DNA from: Apostichopus japonicus
Taxonomy: Eukaryota; Echinodermata; Holothuroidea; Aspidochirotida; Stichopodidae
Direction of reading: 5' to 3'
Length of the DNA stretch: 64,000 nucleotides
Assembly: GCF_037975245.1 (NCBI RefSeq)
Contig: NC_092571.1
Span: forward strand, 15,807,917 to 15,871,916
Position numbers and translations under genes: made by a program. The notes under the pieces were generated by a model, which searched no databases, had not been told where the DNA came from, and saw nothing but the letters and a program-made list of their open reading frames with translations. This document shows positions 20,536 to 33,700 of this stretch, piece by piece (position 1 is the first letter of the stretch; the number at the start of each line of letters is the position of its first letter).

Positions 20536-23500
20536 TTTATTTATCATCTGATATCAAAACAAGAAATTTACATCACAGCTCTTTTTCTGCCTTGTTTTTT
20601 TTCACCAAAAAATAGAAAAAAGGTAAACTGCGTAGAAGTAGGCTTCTCTTATGTACAACTATATAACAACACTGTACACAGGTATGTGGAGTAGAACTAA
20701 CATTCCATACAGGAAAAAAAAAGGTGATTTTGCTGGTATAATTACAAAAAAAAAAATTTAAACAATGTTTTATTTTTTTTAATGGAAAAACAATATCTCC
20801 TGTTTTGCAATACACACCTAACAAAGTTGATAAAGATATATTTATATGGTCATATGTCTTTAAGTAACATGTAAAGCTAATATACATAAACGCACTGGTT
20901 ATTTACACCCAGAAAGGAAAAAAACATAGTATGCATGATGCAACCCTAAGAAATATCAAATGAATTCCACAAAAATTGACACAAATCAAATGAAACTTGT
21001 GAAAAGGTTCGACTTGGCAAACACAATCCATTAACCAAAAAAAAAAAAAAAAGATAGAAAATGTAAATTTAAAATTCCTCTGCCGAAATTCTGATATTAA
21101 AAAAATGGAAGGGGATATGTTGTTGACGTTTTGACAAGATTCAATTTACGGGGACATCTTGCGTATTCCACCAAGTTTACATATCCCGTTATTGATGATA
21201 CCACCCATGACGTTTCATGTGATAGTGCCCTGATAACTAAATTTAGTTTATATGGACTTGGAATTCCTTCAAAACTTTCTCTACAACACATCAGGAAGTG
21301 TGGTTAATACATCTTCTGTATACAGAATCCAAAATATCGGAAAATAGCGAATACTTGCAATCACGTCTCCATATGAACCATGATTCTTTTATATAGTCTT
21401 TAACAAAGAGAATTCATTGAAAATGCTGTCAGTAAAAGATATGAAAGTGTGAGGTTTTAATTTAACAAGAGGTATTACATAATATAGTTTGCAATGATCT
21501 CTCAATGAGAAATAGAACTTGGGCCACTCAAGAATTACTCTGGTCTTTCTTTTTTTTCTCCTCCTTGAAGTAAATATTTACAATCTTTATACAGAGTGAG
21601 TACTTTCCACAAGTTTGGTTCTTATTTACAAGAAATGCAGCTGCAACTAAAGTCTTTTTTCTTTTATCTTTTTTATAAGTTGTAGCTTTTAAAAAAAAAA
21701 AAAAAAATTGATAAAACCCCCATTTGGAACTATACAACAGATTTCAATCCAACTGGAGACCAAATTCCTGGTCAGATTATAAGGATACGATAACGGTAAT
21801 AAATGTTGACGTCACAAAACAGATAAACACGGTCATACTAAATCACACACTTCCTTAAAAAATGGTATTTAAAAAAAAAAAAAAAAAAAAAACGTAAGAG
21901 TTTCTTCTCTTTCTCTTTCCTCACAATCATAATACTTCTGTCTTTAAAAAAAATTTAAAAAAAAAAAAAAAAACGGAAAAAATTATATTCACATAAAGGC
22001 AGTGATCATTATGCTTGTTGTAAATTGTTTTTTTTTTTTTTTTCCTTGACTTTTTTTGCAACATTTTTTTTCCACCAAAAAAAAAAGAAAGGGGATGTTT
22101 GGGCTGAAACAAAATGATTAAAAACTATAACAGGATTATTTTTAACTGATCCACAAAAGAGCAAACAAAATTTAGGACAAGACAAGAACAATTTGAGAAT
22201 TGAGAATATCTTGGGGTGTGTGAAATATGATAGTAGGCAGGTAGTAGTCTAAAGAGTAAAAAGCAGTATTAAAAATCTGCCTAAAACAATTTGGAAATGT
22301 TTTGCTACATTTAGGATTAGTTAAAACCGGTAAAACATGCATTTATAGCATTTAAACCATGGTAAAATATGCATGTATAGCACTTAAACCATGGTAAAAT
22401 AAGTGAGACCATGGTAGATACTTCTGGTAGAACATACAAGGATGGGAAGTCATATGACATGTTTCATTTTCCTTGAAGGGTGGGGAGGGGAAGGGGGTGG
22501 TTGGGGTCCTTAAAACTGTCCAAACAACCCTTAATCAATCTATTTACCATAACATCCAGAGCCAGAAAATATGTGTGTCAGGAGCAGAGGAGAAAAACCA
22601 CAGAACTTTAGAATATCTTAGTTTATCATTTACACAAATGTCTGTATTTTCATCGTAGATTCTGTTGTGGTTCCGATGCTTTGGAATCACTCGGACCTGT
22701 GCAGTCAAGTTGGTGTATGTGTACTGTATATGTGTGTGTGTGTGTGTATATGTGTGTGCATGTGAGGCCCTAGTTTGTAATCATGGTATCATCAGAAGGA
22801 AATATGTGATTGGTGTCATACTTGGTATATATGTTGGAAATGGTCAGTAGATGAACCCTATTGTATTTGGAGGGGCTATCATGCATATTTATGAGTGGGC
22901 AGGGCTTAACCTTATGATTATTAATGAGTGGGCAGGACTTTTGCTTAATTCATGAAACATCAATATCTCCACCAGGAAACGTCCGATTTTTCTTTACACT
23001 TGGCACGAAGATATCATTATACATACCAAACATGCTTAGGTCATTTAATTATTTTAATTTTAATTAAAGGTACATCGATTTCATTATTGGCTTGTCGTAG
23101 CTGGTCCCTCAAATGCAATACAGAAGCAACAAATAATATCAATAATAATAATAATAAGACAAGTAAAAAGTATTCGACCGGGAAAAAAAACACTACGCTG
23201 GACGGAGTAAGAGGAGAGTGTCGAGACAACTGAACCTCGAGTGCACAAGAAAAAAAATAGGTTACATTCTGTACAAAGATATTAACTAACTGCATTAAAA
23301 CAAAACAAAACAGCCAAAAAACAACAACATGTTACAGAAATACACAGTGGATAAAATCCCTGAAATTTGACGCGACCAATCACGCACGACACACACAAGG
23401 GAAAAGGGGGGGGGGAGACATTTTAGAAGCAAAAAATTTCAGAGATTTCATCCCAATAACATTAATAACTATTACAATTTTTTAAAGGGAATTATAAGAA

Positions 23501-26472
23501 CTATAATACTGATAATAGCCATCTCTTTACAGGCAAAAGCAATAAAGGATTGATTCAAAACACCTTTAAACTATTTTCTAGATCCCCCTCTAGAGAGATA
23601 ACAATTAATCTTCTCTATCCTCTACTCTCGGACAAGGTTACATATTGGATCACTAAGTCATCAACTATCCTTGGGGTAAACACAGCCCAATCAGTAACAA
23701 TACAAAGATTCCCAATTTCTCACCGCGTAAAATGCCTGACTTGAAACAATTTCCGATTATTTTGAGAGCATTCCTATCTGTGTTGTAGCTGTATCTGTGT
23801 GGTTCTCAGAGTGCCTAAATGATTTCTACATGTATGAACTGAAGGGGAGGAACTTGAAATGCTGGTTAAACTATAAACATGCAGTTGTTGAAGACTTGTA
23901 ACAGCATTATTTGCTGCTTTCAGAGCCACTTTTAATAATTTAGATGCAAAGTCTACGATAAATAAAAGCATTATCATCACCAATAATCTCTACATATCAC
24001 TCAGAAACATTCATACATTATCAATCTCACAGGGGCCCAGTAAGGCCAAGTTTCAAATGCTAACACCACTCTGTACTGTCCACCCATGTCATGCTTCAAA
24101 ACACTCGTACTGACAGTATGAACAGTTCCTAACCTTTGACTGATTCTAATGTTAAAACCACCCTATAGTGTCCTGTCATAACATACTGACAGTATGAACG
24201 GTTGGTTCTTAACATTTATCTGATTCTAATGGTAGTACCACTCCATACTGTCTTCACTTAAAATGCTTCAAACCGCTCGTACTGACAGTATGAACAGTTC
24301 CTAACATTTATCTGAAAGCATACTGGCTCAAACAGTCATTAACGAGTGCGTTGTAGGGTGATGTGACCTAAATAACCAAAAATTGTCCCACCTGGGGGCA
24401 ACAGGTAAAGCCAATGACTAAATCTTACACTTAAAATACCACTGAGAAAAGAATGTAAATTCCTCATTGATTTTACATGTTAAAGCCAATAATCACCCCA
24501 GTTGGAACTGTTTGTACTGTCAATAAGAGTGCTTTGAAGCATGATATGGGTGGACAGTATAGAGTGGTAATAGCATTAGAAATTGTTCCAAATAATACTA
24601 ATGCATATTCATCACCAACATTACATGTGGATGTCACAGATAATTTCTGCATATTTATGAACTAGTTAAACAATGCATAATCATCACCTCATTACATATT
24701 ACTTCTTGACGAGGTTACACGTATGTTATACCATCAAGAATATTTAATACCCTACTACCAAAAGGTTTTGGGTGAAAAACAAAAAGTGGGAAATGTTGTG
24801 AGGAAAAAATCTATAAGATAACAAGTGATTGTTTATGATCTGGGTTTGGAGAACAATATTCTTTTAAGATGTTGAAAATGCTCCTTACAATGTTTGTGAG
24901 AGTAAACAACTAACATCAAGACAAAAGGGCTTTAAAAATTGACTGAAATTGATTTTTTTTAACTCCACCATAGCCATGTGCATTTACTTACTATCTTTTA
25001 ACATGGATGCGATAATGAAACACTAAAAACTAAAAACAAGAAAAAATTGCCCTCCATCAATTTTTTGTTTGTTGACACATTACTGTTTTTTTGTCAAGAT
25101 GTAAAAAAAAAAAATTCTGTCAAAGCATCCACAAAAACATCAAAGCAAATATCGGTAAGTCACTTTCAACGACATCAATATTCAAATTTTCTGACCTAAG
25201 TCTGACCTTTCTGGGTGCATACACAACAAACTTTTGGAAAAATGTCTTTCTTATGATGTTCCAGCCAAGATGTCACAGGATTGCTTTTATCTCTTAGCTT
25301 TTTTATTCTTCTTTTCTTTTTTAATTGCCCATTCCTTCTCCTTCTCCTCCTCCCTCCTCCACCCTCCTCCACCCTCAATTTGCACAATTGATGACTCCCC
25401 TAACTACATATAAAAAAGTCATGACTAAACAAATAATCGTTAATTTTTTCCCCCATGGAGAATAATGTCACAGTGACTCAAGTCGAGAAAAGCAAATGGT
25501 ATTCTGTTGACAACTCTCTAAGTTTGTGGAAAAAAAACAAGCCTTTCCAATCTTTGTTTTTTTCCAAAAATAGTTAAAACTTGAATCAGCATGTCTGATA
25601 TCTGATATAGGAAATTATCATTTGACTAAACCTGCCCAGTAGTCAAAAGGACACTGTTTAAAACATTTTAAGTCATGAAGCAATATACCGAGCAGTGTCA
25701 ACATGCACACTAGAAGCAGAATTTGGGGAACCAAATTAATCGACTTAAACCGAACGGAGGGTCGGTTATACGTCTTTCGAGGAGAGAGTTCTGGTGCGGT
25801 GTGATTTTCAAATCACAGCGATGGGTTGCCGGGGGAGAGTGAAGCATGTTACCATGGCTACCTAGCACTAGTGTATGTGAGATCACAGTTCATTCAGCTA
25901 CAGAGCACAGGTCCCGGTTGCCTTGGCGATAACAATCTTGGGGGCGGCCATTCATCTGAAAGTTTGACTTTGCAAGTATTCCGTATAACTTTCTTTCTGT
26001 TTGGTGTCACCCAGCAAACTTGAAGGATAACTTTCCTCGGATGTTAGAAAAAGTCACAGCTTCATTTTTTGATATAAGCAACTAGGATAACAAGACCAAG
26101 TTATCCAGGGCTGTAGTGTGTTTCCATTGTATCAGTGTTATTCATGACTTTGGCTCATTGGTCAGACAATAGCAGGTCCCACATCACCATGGAGATGGCT
26201 GGAACGAATATGTCAGACAGAGAGGTCAAGTTTAGACGATAGGAAATAGAGCCGTTGTTCGGCAATTCCTCTCCGGCGATGATGAGACTAGATTTGAAGT
26301 CTTCACCAATCTTATTCAGGTCTTTTACATCAGTGGTTGAGACACCATCTGAACATCACTTCGACAAGGTCTGTATGGCAGACACAGTCAGACACAGTAC
26401 CCGTCGTCCAGGGGTGAATCAGATGGCAGCAGGTGGCAAGAAAAATGGCAAGTTGTAAACGGCGAACAGGCA
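20536..26472 (-). other. Probable 3' UTR of the SPEN homologue
   Basis: Downstream of the SPEN stop codon (26473-26475, minus strand) about 6 kb has no open frame of note. It is U-rich on the minus strand, with many poly-U tracts (for example near 21695, 21875, 22035). AATAAA on the minus strand at 20536-20541 is a plausible end, but several other AATAAA sites exist. The extent is inference. Small internal repeats include a roughly 39-bp duplicated segment around ACCATGGTAAAAT (22325-22420) and a duplicated ATGAGTGGGCAGG segment (22890-22935). Confidence 0.45.
24064..24590. repeat. Three direct copies and one inverted copy in SPEN 3' UTR
   Basis: Three related units (about 24064-24155, 24158-24235, 24237-24315) share ACTGACAGTATGAAC, flanked by CACTC..ACTGTC and CTAACATTTATCTGATTCTAAT-like sequence. 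A fourth, inverted copy lies at 24502-24590. In RNA, any direct unit could pair with the inverted one to form a duplex of roughly 80 bp with mismatches. Confidence 0.7.
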
Positions 26473-26601
26473 TCAGCAAGTAGCTATAACAAACATCATG
26501 TAAGCCAAGTTCATAACACTCTCCAACAGATCCGGTGCCTTGTGGGAGAGACTTCTCTGGGTAAACTCGCATGGCGGAAAGATGTGGATCACGTACGATG
26601 G
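26473..26601 (-). CDS. SPEN: SPEN last coding exon (SPOC C-terminus)
   Basis: After the acceptor CGGCAG it encodes PSYVIHIFPPCEF, the final SPOC strand, and ends MMFVIATC with TGA at 26473-26475. This matches the SPEN ending, where the SPOC fold runs to the last residue. Phase 0. Confidence 0.93.
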   Translation of the reverse strand, partial: PSYVIHIFPPCEFTQRSLSHKAPDLLESVMNLAYMMFVIATC

Positions 26602-27339
26602 CTGCCGGAGAATAAGGAAGTAGAAGTAAAGAAATTATTTAGATAAAACACTTCAAAATCTTCTATTCAACCTCTAGATAAGTTTGAGAAAAACAAAATA
26701 CTTTGGTGACTTTGAATTTCCTTCCAAACACCTCCACACAAGACTTGGTATGGTGAATATAAAAATGGACCTAATAAGTGAAGATTTATTAAAAAATATT
26801 TAATAAAAACAGTCTTCACCAAGGTCTTCATTACATAAGTCTGAGCTAGGCCAAACTGTATCGGTTCATCAAAAGATCAAATAAAAGGGGGAAAAAATTG
26901 ATACTCATTTGGCACTTAGCTGTCATGAAAAAGAAAAAGGGCTTGGATAGATGGAGTTGCAGGTGGTTCTGACTATACTGCAAAATACATTTTCTAGGAC
27001 TTTCTGACAAACCGTGTACTGTTCATAATAATAAATTCATAATAAATCATAGTAATCGAATAGGTCGGACCGTCTAGCCACATTTCAAACCAAAGATAAA
27101 TATGTCAAGCAAGAAGAAGAAGATTAATCTTACATCAGTGCACCCTTCGGGCCCGACGTTGATGATACCCGCAGCCTGTTTTTCCCTGAGGTACGATATT
27201 AAGCCACTTCTCATAGCGCTGGTTTGACTCATGACTTCATCCTGGTCGCTGCCACACGGAAGGGCAAGAAGTACAACGCTCTCCTCTGCCACCTGGTCAC
27301 ATGAGAAAATGACAGCCATGTCAATACGGAACACAGACG

Positions 27340-27390
<51 letters not shown>

Positions 27391-27701
27391 AATAAATAAA
27401 GAACAACACACCAGAAAACTTCCACTTCACCGGTTTCGTCCTTTTGGGACTCATCAGGCGAAGGTAGGAATCGAATCCCCGGATCTCGTGTCACAGACCG
27501 AAGTCTGAACCACTCGACCACAGTGATTCTACTGGTGTGTGAATGGGTATAAATTGGCTTTGTATAACTGTCATTGAGGGCGTATTAGCCAAGTGTATTG
27601 ATTGTACAGAGTGCACCCCTGGTGCTTTGAATCTGACAATTCACACAGAATAACCACTCTTTATAGGCAAGCCAAGCCGTAATACCACTTGTTACACATA
27701 C

Positions 27702-27771
<70 letters not shown>

Positions 27772-30700
27772 AATATGTATATCTATATCTATATACTTGC
27801 AAGGAATACAATATATGTAAACACCACTTGAAACATGAACAGAAATTTAACGCAACCATTGTAACAACACAAGGAACATAGCCAATGTAATACAAGGTAT
27901 GCAATATCACAGTGCATACAGAAACTGTATCACAGCTTATGTCATACATGACACGTAATGTCAGCTTAATATAACCAGTTTTCAAGTCCAATGCAAAAGA
28001 AACACCCACTGTTACATTATCCAGCACCGGTCAGAGATGATACCAAAAAAAAATAGGGTCCACGTACCTGCATTCTTCGTGCCACGCCTTCCAGCTGTGA
28101 GTCCTCCAACCTCATCCTCTGAGCGATCCTGAGAGGCGGGTACGCCATCTTTAAGGCATCAGCACCGACCACCTTGTTGCCACAGATGTAGTGAAGCTGA
28201 ATCGTGGCTATCTCTTGTTTCAAAGCTAGCATTCCCTGCCACATGACGGGATACCGCTGCAAAAATTAATGACAGAAATGGAAAAGATTAAAAGCAAATA
28301 AAAATTTAAAAATCATAAAGAGTTGATAGAAGGGCACCGTAAATCTTTTACCTAAGGCCTGCAAATAACTTTGGCTTTATGCAACAGCTGTATCAAGTAC
28401 TGTAATTGTGAGTACAATATATCAGATATTTAGAAAGGACTTGCCCAACATCTACTGCATTCTTGTTAAGGTTTTAACTATCACTAGTGGAGGAGATATC
28501 ATTTTCTTCAGGTCTGAAGTACCTTATTTAGGCTTTCTGGTGCCTTAACTTTCCCTTTAAGGATACACTACCAAGCGAATGTGTCCAATATAACAAAGTT
28601 AATTGATACGCTTCCATCTCCTCTCCCCCACCCCCTCCCCCACCCCCTGAAAGAAATAAACTATTCTACCAAGACTCATGGTAGTGTTTGCACTCACCAT
28701 CAAGAGCATCACAGATGCGTCTCCACTCATGGATGGCATTGATGATGCAGAATGGGTACCGAGTGCTGCAATCGGCGTGTGAGAAGATGGTGACCACTGC
28801 TTCCTAGCGGCAGAGTTTGGAGGTAGTACCGGCTGTGTCCTACCATCTGGACCGGGTGTTCTGGATCCAGGGCTTCCTCTGTCGGGGTGGGGTCCGGGCG
28901 TTGTCCTGGCATGGTCTGGAATACTCTGAGACAGCTGTTGGATATGTGGCGGTATACCGTGTTGAGCAGGCGGGAGGTGCGCATGCTGCTGTTGTCTGCG
29001 TTCCTCTGCTGCTGTCTTCTCCATCTCGTTATTAGCCTTTGACAGTTGTTGTTGGGTCTGCTGGTTCATCATAGGTGGCATCGCTCTGTGCGGGATCATC
29101 TCGGGATGGTCTTGTCCTTGCGGTGGAATACCAGACGTGATGCCGGGCGCCGGTGGGGGCCGTAAGGTTATGTTGTGCAACTCGGCCTGCTTGTCTGGTG
29201 TCTGGGCTGTCCTGTCGCCGTGTCCGAGCCCTGGTGACTTGATCTTTGGAGACAGCCTGGGGGACGATGTATTTGGAACGACCATCCTAGGTGAAGCAAG
29301 GGCTCTCGGTGAGGGCAAGGGTTGGTTTTGCTCTCCGTGTACAAGCGGATGGAATAACCTTTGTGGGAAAGGCCCCGGAGGAAATGGCATGCCGTACGGT
29401 CCCTGATGAACGAGACCTGATATGGGTAGTCCCTGAATTCCTTGACCAGTAGGATCTGGAAACATTCCATGAGGAATGGGTCCAACTGGACCGGGCCCTC
29501 GGATAACCGAATGAGTCTCAGGCCGTGTGTAATAAACAATCTGGGCATCATGATATGCTGCAGGTAGCCTTTGCTCCGAAGGGACAATTCGATCTCCCGC
29601 TTCCCCCGTCAGAAATTGACCAAGTCCGTCTTGAGGTTGGTTGGGCATTATCTTGCCATCCTCGTTTCCCCTCATCTTGGGATCGTTCTGTGTCAGACGA
29701 GCCCTCAGGACGCTAGCGTCGGAATACGTGGTGACTGCGACCGAGGTCGGCACGCGACACTCATACTTTTTGAGGTTGTTGAGGTTTCCTTGCTGTCTCT
29801 TGGAGGCCGAGGTGGGAACTGACACCAATGTCGACGGAAGGTTGGGATGTACACCGCTTCTGGACACACCAGGAAGACTTGTATCCGGGGATGTCTGCGA
29901 GCCTGGCACAGATGCGATGGTGTGCGGCCCACTTTTCATACCTGTGGCCATGGCTGGTGATCTGCTGCCGTGCGAATGGTTACCGATCAATTGATTTGTG
30001 AGGGCTGGGGCCTCTCTCGCGGCAGAGCCACCGGCGGTTCCAAACGCGTTCCCCAGTATGGCCATTCCCGATTGGGTGGAGATCACCCCTACTGGCTGAC
30101 CAGCCTGAATGGGCATAGGTCCGAGGGAGGATGGCATCTTGGGAGGCATGTTCTGGAGCTGCTGCTTCCTCCTCAGTGATTCATTGAAGTGCATCTCCAC
30201 CGCTTCCACAGAACTTCCTGGTATGTTCCTGATTTGCTGTTGATGTTGCGCATAATGAATTTGGTATTGCCCCGGCATACTCCTCTCCGGCAACTTCTTT
30301 CCTCTGGTTTTCTTGGTCCCATGTTGCATCATTGGCGGTTGCGTGGTGATTGGGCCACGCATTTCTTGCACACGGGCTAGCATCTGGGTGCTGACGGGAG
30401 TGTTATTCAACGCGGCCACGACCGCGGGCATGCTCACAGATGGAGCCGGTGGCGAGTGGTTGCTCTGCACTACTCTCCCGTTGTTTCCCTTGTTCTGTAG
30501 AGCCGATGCCACACTCGTGGCAGCTGCAGTGACATTTGCCATCATTCTCATGGGATCCGTGTAGCTGTTCACCATCTGCTTCTCGGCAGGAGGTATCGCG
30601 CCCACCGGAATGAGCCCTGCAAGGGCACCTGTGTTGGGTAGACTGAGAGGCATTGGAGGACACGACAAGTTCTCGGACACATGGGTCTTGTTGTCACCTG

Positions 30701-33700
30701 ATGGGACCAGTTCTGCTACAGCTGCTTTCGGTGTTGAACTACAATCCATTTCAGTTTTCAAAGTAAGATTCTCTGCTTCCACTTTCCTCACTTCCTCTAG
30801 AGCAATGTTCTCATTTGTTTCCTCTTTCACTCTCACATCCTTGCCTGCCCCGCGAGAGTTGCTCCGCGTGCGGGCACCAGCGGCCCTTGTACGAGGCTTC
30901 TGACGGCCTCTCGAGGCCACTTTGGAAGGAGACACTTTGGAAGAAGATGGACCCGGACTTTCTTGAAATTCATAAGGATCACAGGCTAGATTCTTCTGAT
31001 TTTGTACCATTCTCTTGGAAGTAACCAATGATGGTTCTTCCTCAATAAACTCATAGACATCATCTCCATGGCGAACCATCTCACCTGCTTCTCCAACTTT
31101 ACCAGGACTCTCCTTCAGATTACCTTTCAAACCATCCCTTTCATGAGAGGTTGCTGTTTGACCCTCATGAGGATGATCTGAGGATGATAAAAGATTCATC
31201 TTGTTCGAAAGTTGCTGGGGTAGAGAATCTCCTGCCTCCGTTTTAACTGCCATACTGCCATCGGATGCAGCAGATGACATTGCCATGTGGGAATTCAGCA
31301 TCTCTCCACAATGGTAAAGATGGCTCCCTTCCAAGTTGCTCCCTTTGCCTGAGAAGTGCCGGATTCTGCTCTTATCGTCTGTGCCATTGGGTGGTAACAT
31401 ACCGGCGACGTGCCCAGAATTGTCCGTCTGCATTCCAGGAAAGTAGTACGGACTGACTAGCTTGATGTCATCCTGACCTCCAGGTAAAATCCTGAGAGAC
31501 TGACGAATGTCATCTGGGCTAATTGTCTGCATCGGGGATGCGTTCTCGTCGTTTGGCCCCACCAGATGTTGATTCACCATGGGAGATTTCATGAACCCTT
31601 GATCCATTTGACCTGTCGCTTGGCTGTACATATGTTGTGGAAAGTAAGACTTGTTAGTTTCTTCAACCTGATGAATCCATTGGGCATCGTGGCCGTAGAG
31701 GACCGCCTGCTGGTTCTCGATCTTTTGGATGGGAAGACCACCGGGGTGACTGATCGGTTCCATCGAGGCGGCAGTTGCTTGACCGTGCATTGGATGCATG
31801 TTCTTGTGACCCTCGAGATGAAGGTCGGATAAACTTGACCCAGAGATGCTCCTAATTCTATCAGATTTGTGGCTGGTCTTTTGCTTCTTCCTCTTTCTCT
31901 CCTCTTTACTTCTCTTCCTCTTCTTTTTAGTTTTCCTGCCTTCTTTCTTACTGCTTTTCTTGTCCTTGTGTTTCTTCTTCTTGTGCTCCTTCTTCTTCTT
32001 GGACTTGTGAGGTGTCTGCGGTGGTTCTGGGAGTTTTTCGCGAACCACTTCCACGGACATCGGTAGGTCAAAAGGCTCGGGTGCTATGACAAGGCTGTCG
32101 TTAGCTTCACTGGCTGTTTCAGTAGTAACTTCAACAGAGGCAGTTTCTTCAGCAGCTTCCAAGTCTTCCGGTTTTGGCTCCAGTAGTCCACTATTACCTA
32201 ATTTCAAGAGAGGATTGGGGTCCTCCAGTTTAATAGTGGGAGTAACATCTCCAGGAAACACTTTTGAAGTACCTTCGTGAGTTTCTATATTGGATGACAT
32301 TTCTGGCAGCATCGCAACAACTTCCTCTACCTGTGGGATTTTCACCTCCTCGGTTACATCATCTTCAATCTTTGGGGTAACAATCTCCTCTGTCTTTATC
32401 TCTTCAGGTATCTTGCACGCAACTTTTTCTACCTTGTCCTTAGAAGGCTCTATTGTCCCTTCTGCCTCGGGTTCACTTTGGGTAGTTTCGTTGGGTTTAG
32501 GTGCTTCACTCTTTACAACAGTTACAACCTCTTCTTCCTTGATCAGCACCTCATCCTGCTTGCTGTTAGGAGCTTCTGGGCGATGTTCCAAGTCATTGGT
32601 TGGTACAACGATGTCAGTAATTTCTTCTGTTTCCTCCTGCTTGATCTCTTGACTTGGATCTATCTCCTTCACCTCTCTTGTGCTTTCTGAGTCTATGCCA
32701 TCATCCATGGACAGTGCTGGTACTTCTGGAGTAACAGGCCTAGGTGTTGGAGGCCTAGGCGATGGGGCAGCAGGTGAAGGAGTGGGAGGAACTGCAGGAG
32801 ATGAAGGAGTTGGAGTAGACTCGCCAAATATTTCTTCTTCCAACCCTCTCTGCCTCTCCTCTTCTAGAGCTCTCTGTCTCTCTTGCTCTATCTGTCTTTC
32901 TTGGTCTATCTCCACAAACTGCAGAGCAGCAGTGGCTTCTGCTGTCTCCTCAAACATGGCCGCTTCCTTCTCAGCATCCAAGCATTCTCCTAACAACTTG
33001 GCAGCAGTTTCTTCCTCCGTTTCAGGTAGGTCTTGAATAGATGTTTCTTTGGGTTTACTCTCCTTAACCAATGTCTCCTCACTCTCTTCTGCCTTAATCT
33101 CTACTTTGATGTCAGCTTCTGAGCTGATGGTTATTTCAGGTATCAGTGGCTCTGTCGATTGTTCTGGAAGTTGTTCTGGGAGTTCTTCCGTTTTCTCTTC
33201 CTCTTTCTCTTCCTTCTTCTCTATCTTCTTCACCCTGTTCTTCTGCCGTTGTTTCACTTTTCTCTTTTTTGTTGATTTTGTCTCCTTTGGTGGTGGTGGT
33301 GTTGGTGTTGGTGGAGTTGGTGCTGGTATTGGTGGTGGAACTGTTTCTACAACTGCTTTTTCTTCTTGTATGGGCTTCTCTGTGACTATCTCTACGGTTT
33401 CATACTCCTGTACAATCAGCTCTTCGGTTTGACTAACAACGTTCTCTTCTTCTTCTCCTCTCTGCTCTCTCACAGGCTCAGGCTTTGAATCAACTTTGTC
33501 TGTGCATGGTGGTTGCTGTGGTAGCATTGCAACTTCCTCATTGTTAACTTCAGTATCAAAATCTTCCACAATTCCATCCTGAAGAGGCTCCCTCTGTGGT
33601 TCTTCCAGAATTTCTTCTTTCGGCAGCACTCCACTACGAGCTTTTCTGCTCACTTTACTTCGTGAACCCACCTTCTTAGCTCTTTCTTTAGGTACTTTAA

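Noticed and set aside
27464-27530. A functional tRNA gene on the minus strand
   Set aside because: It has tRNA-like boxes but is embedded in the 135-bp inverted-repeat unit and lacks a matching acceptor stem.
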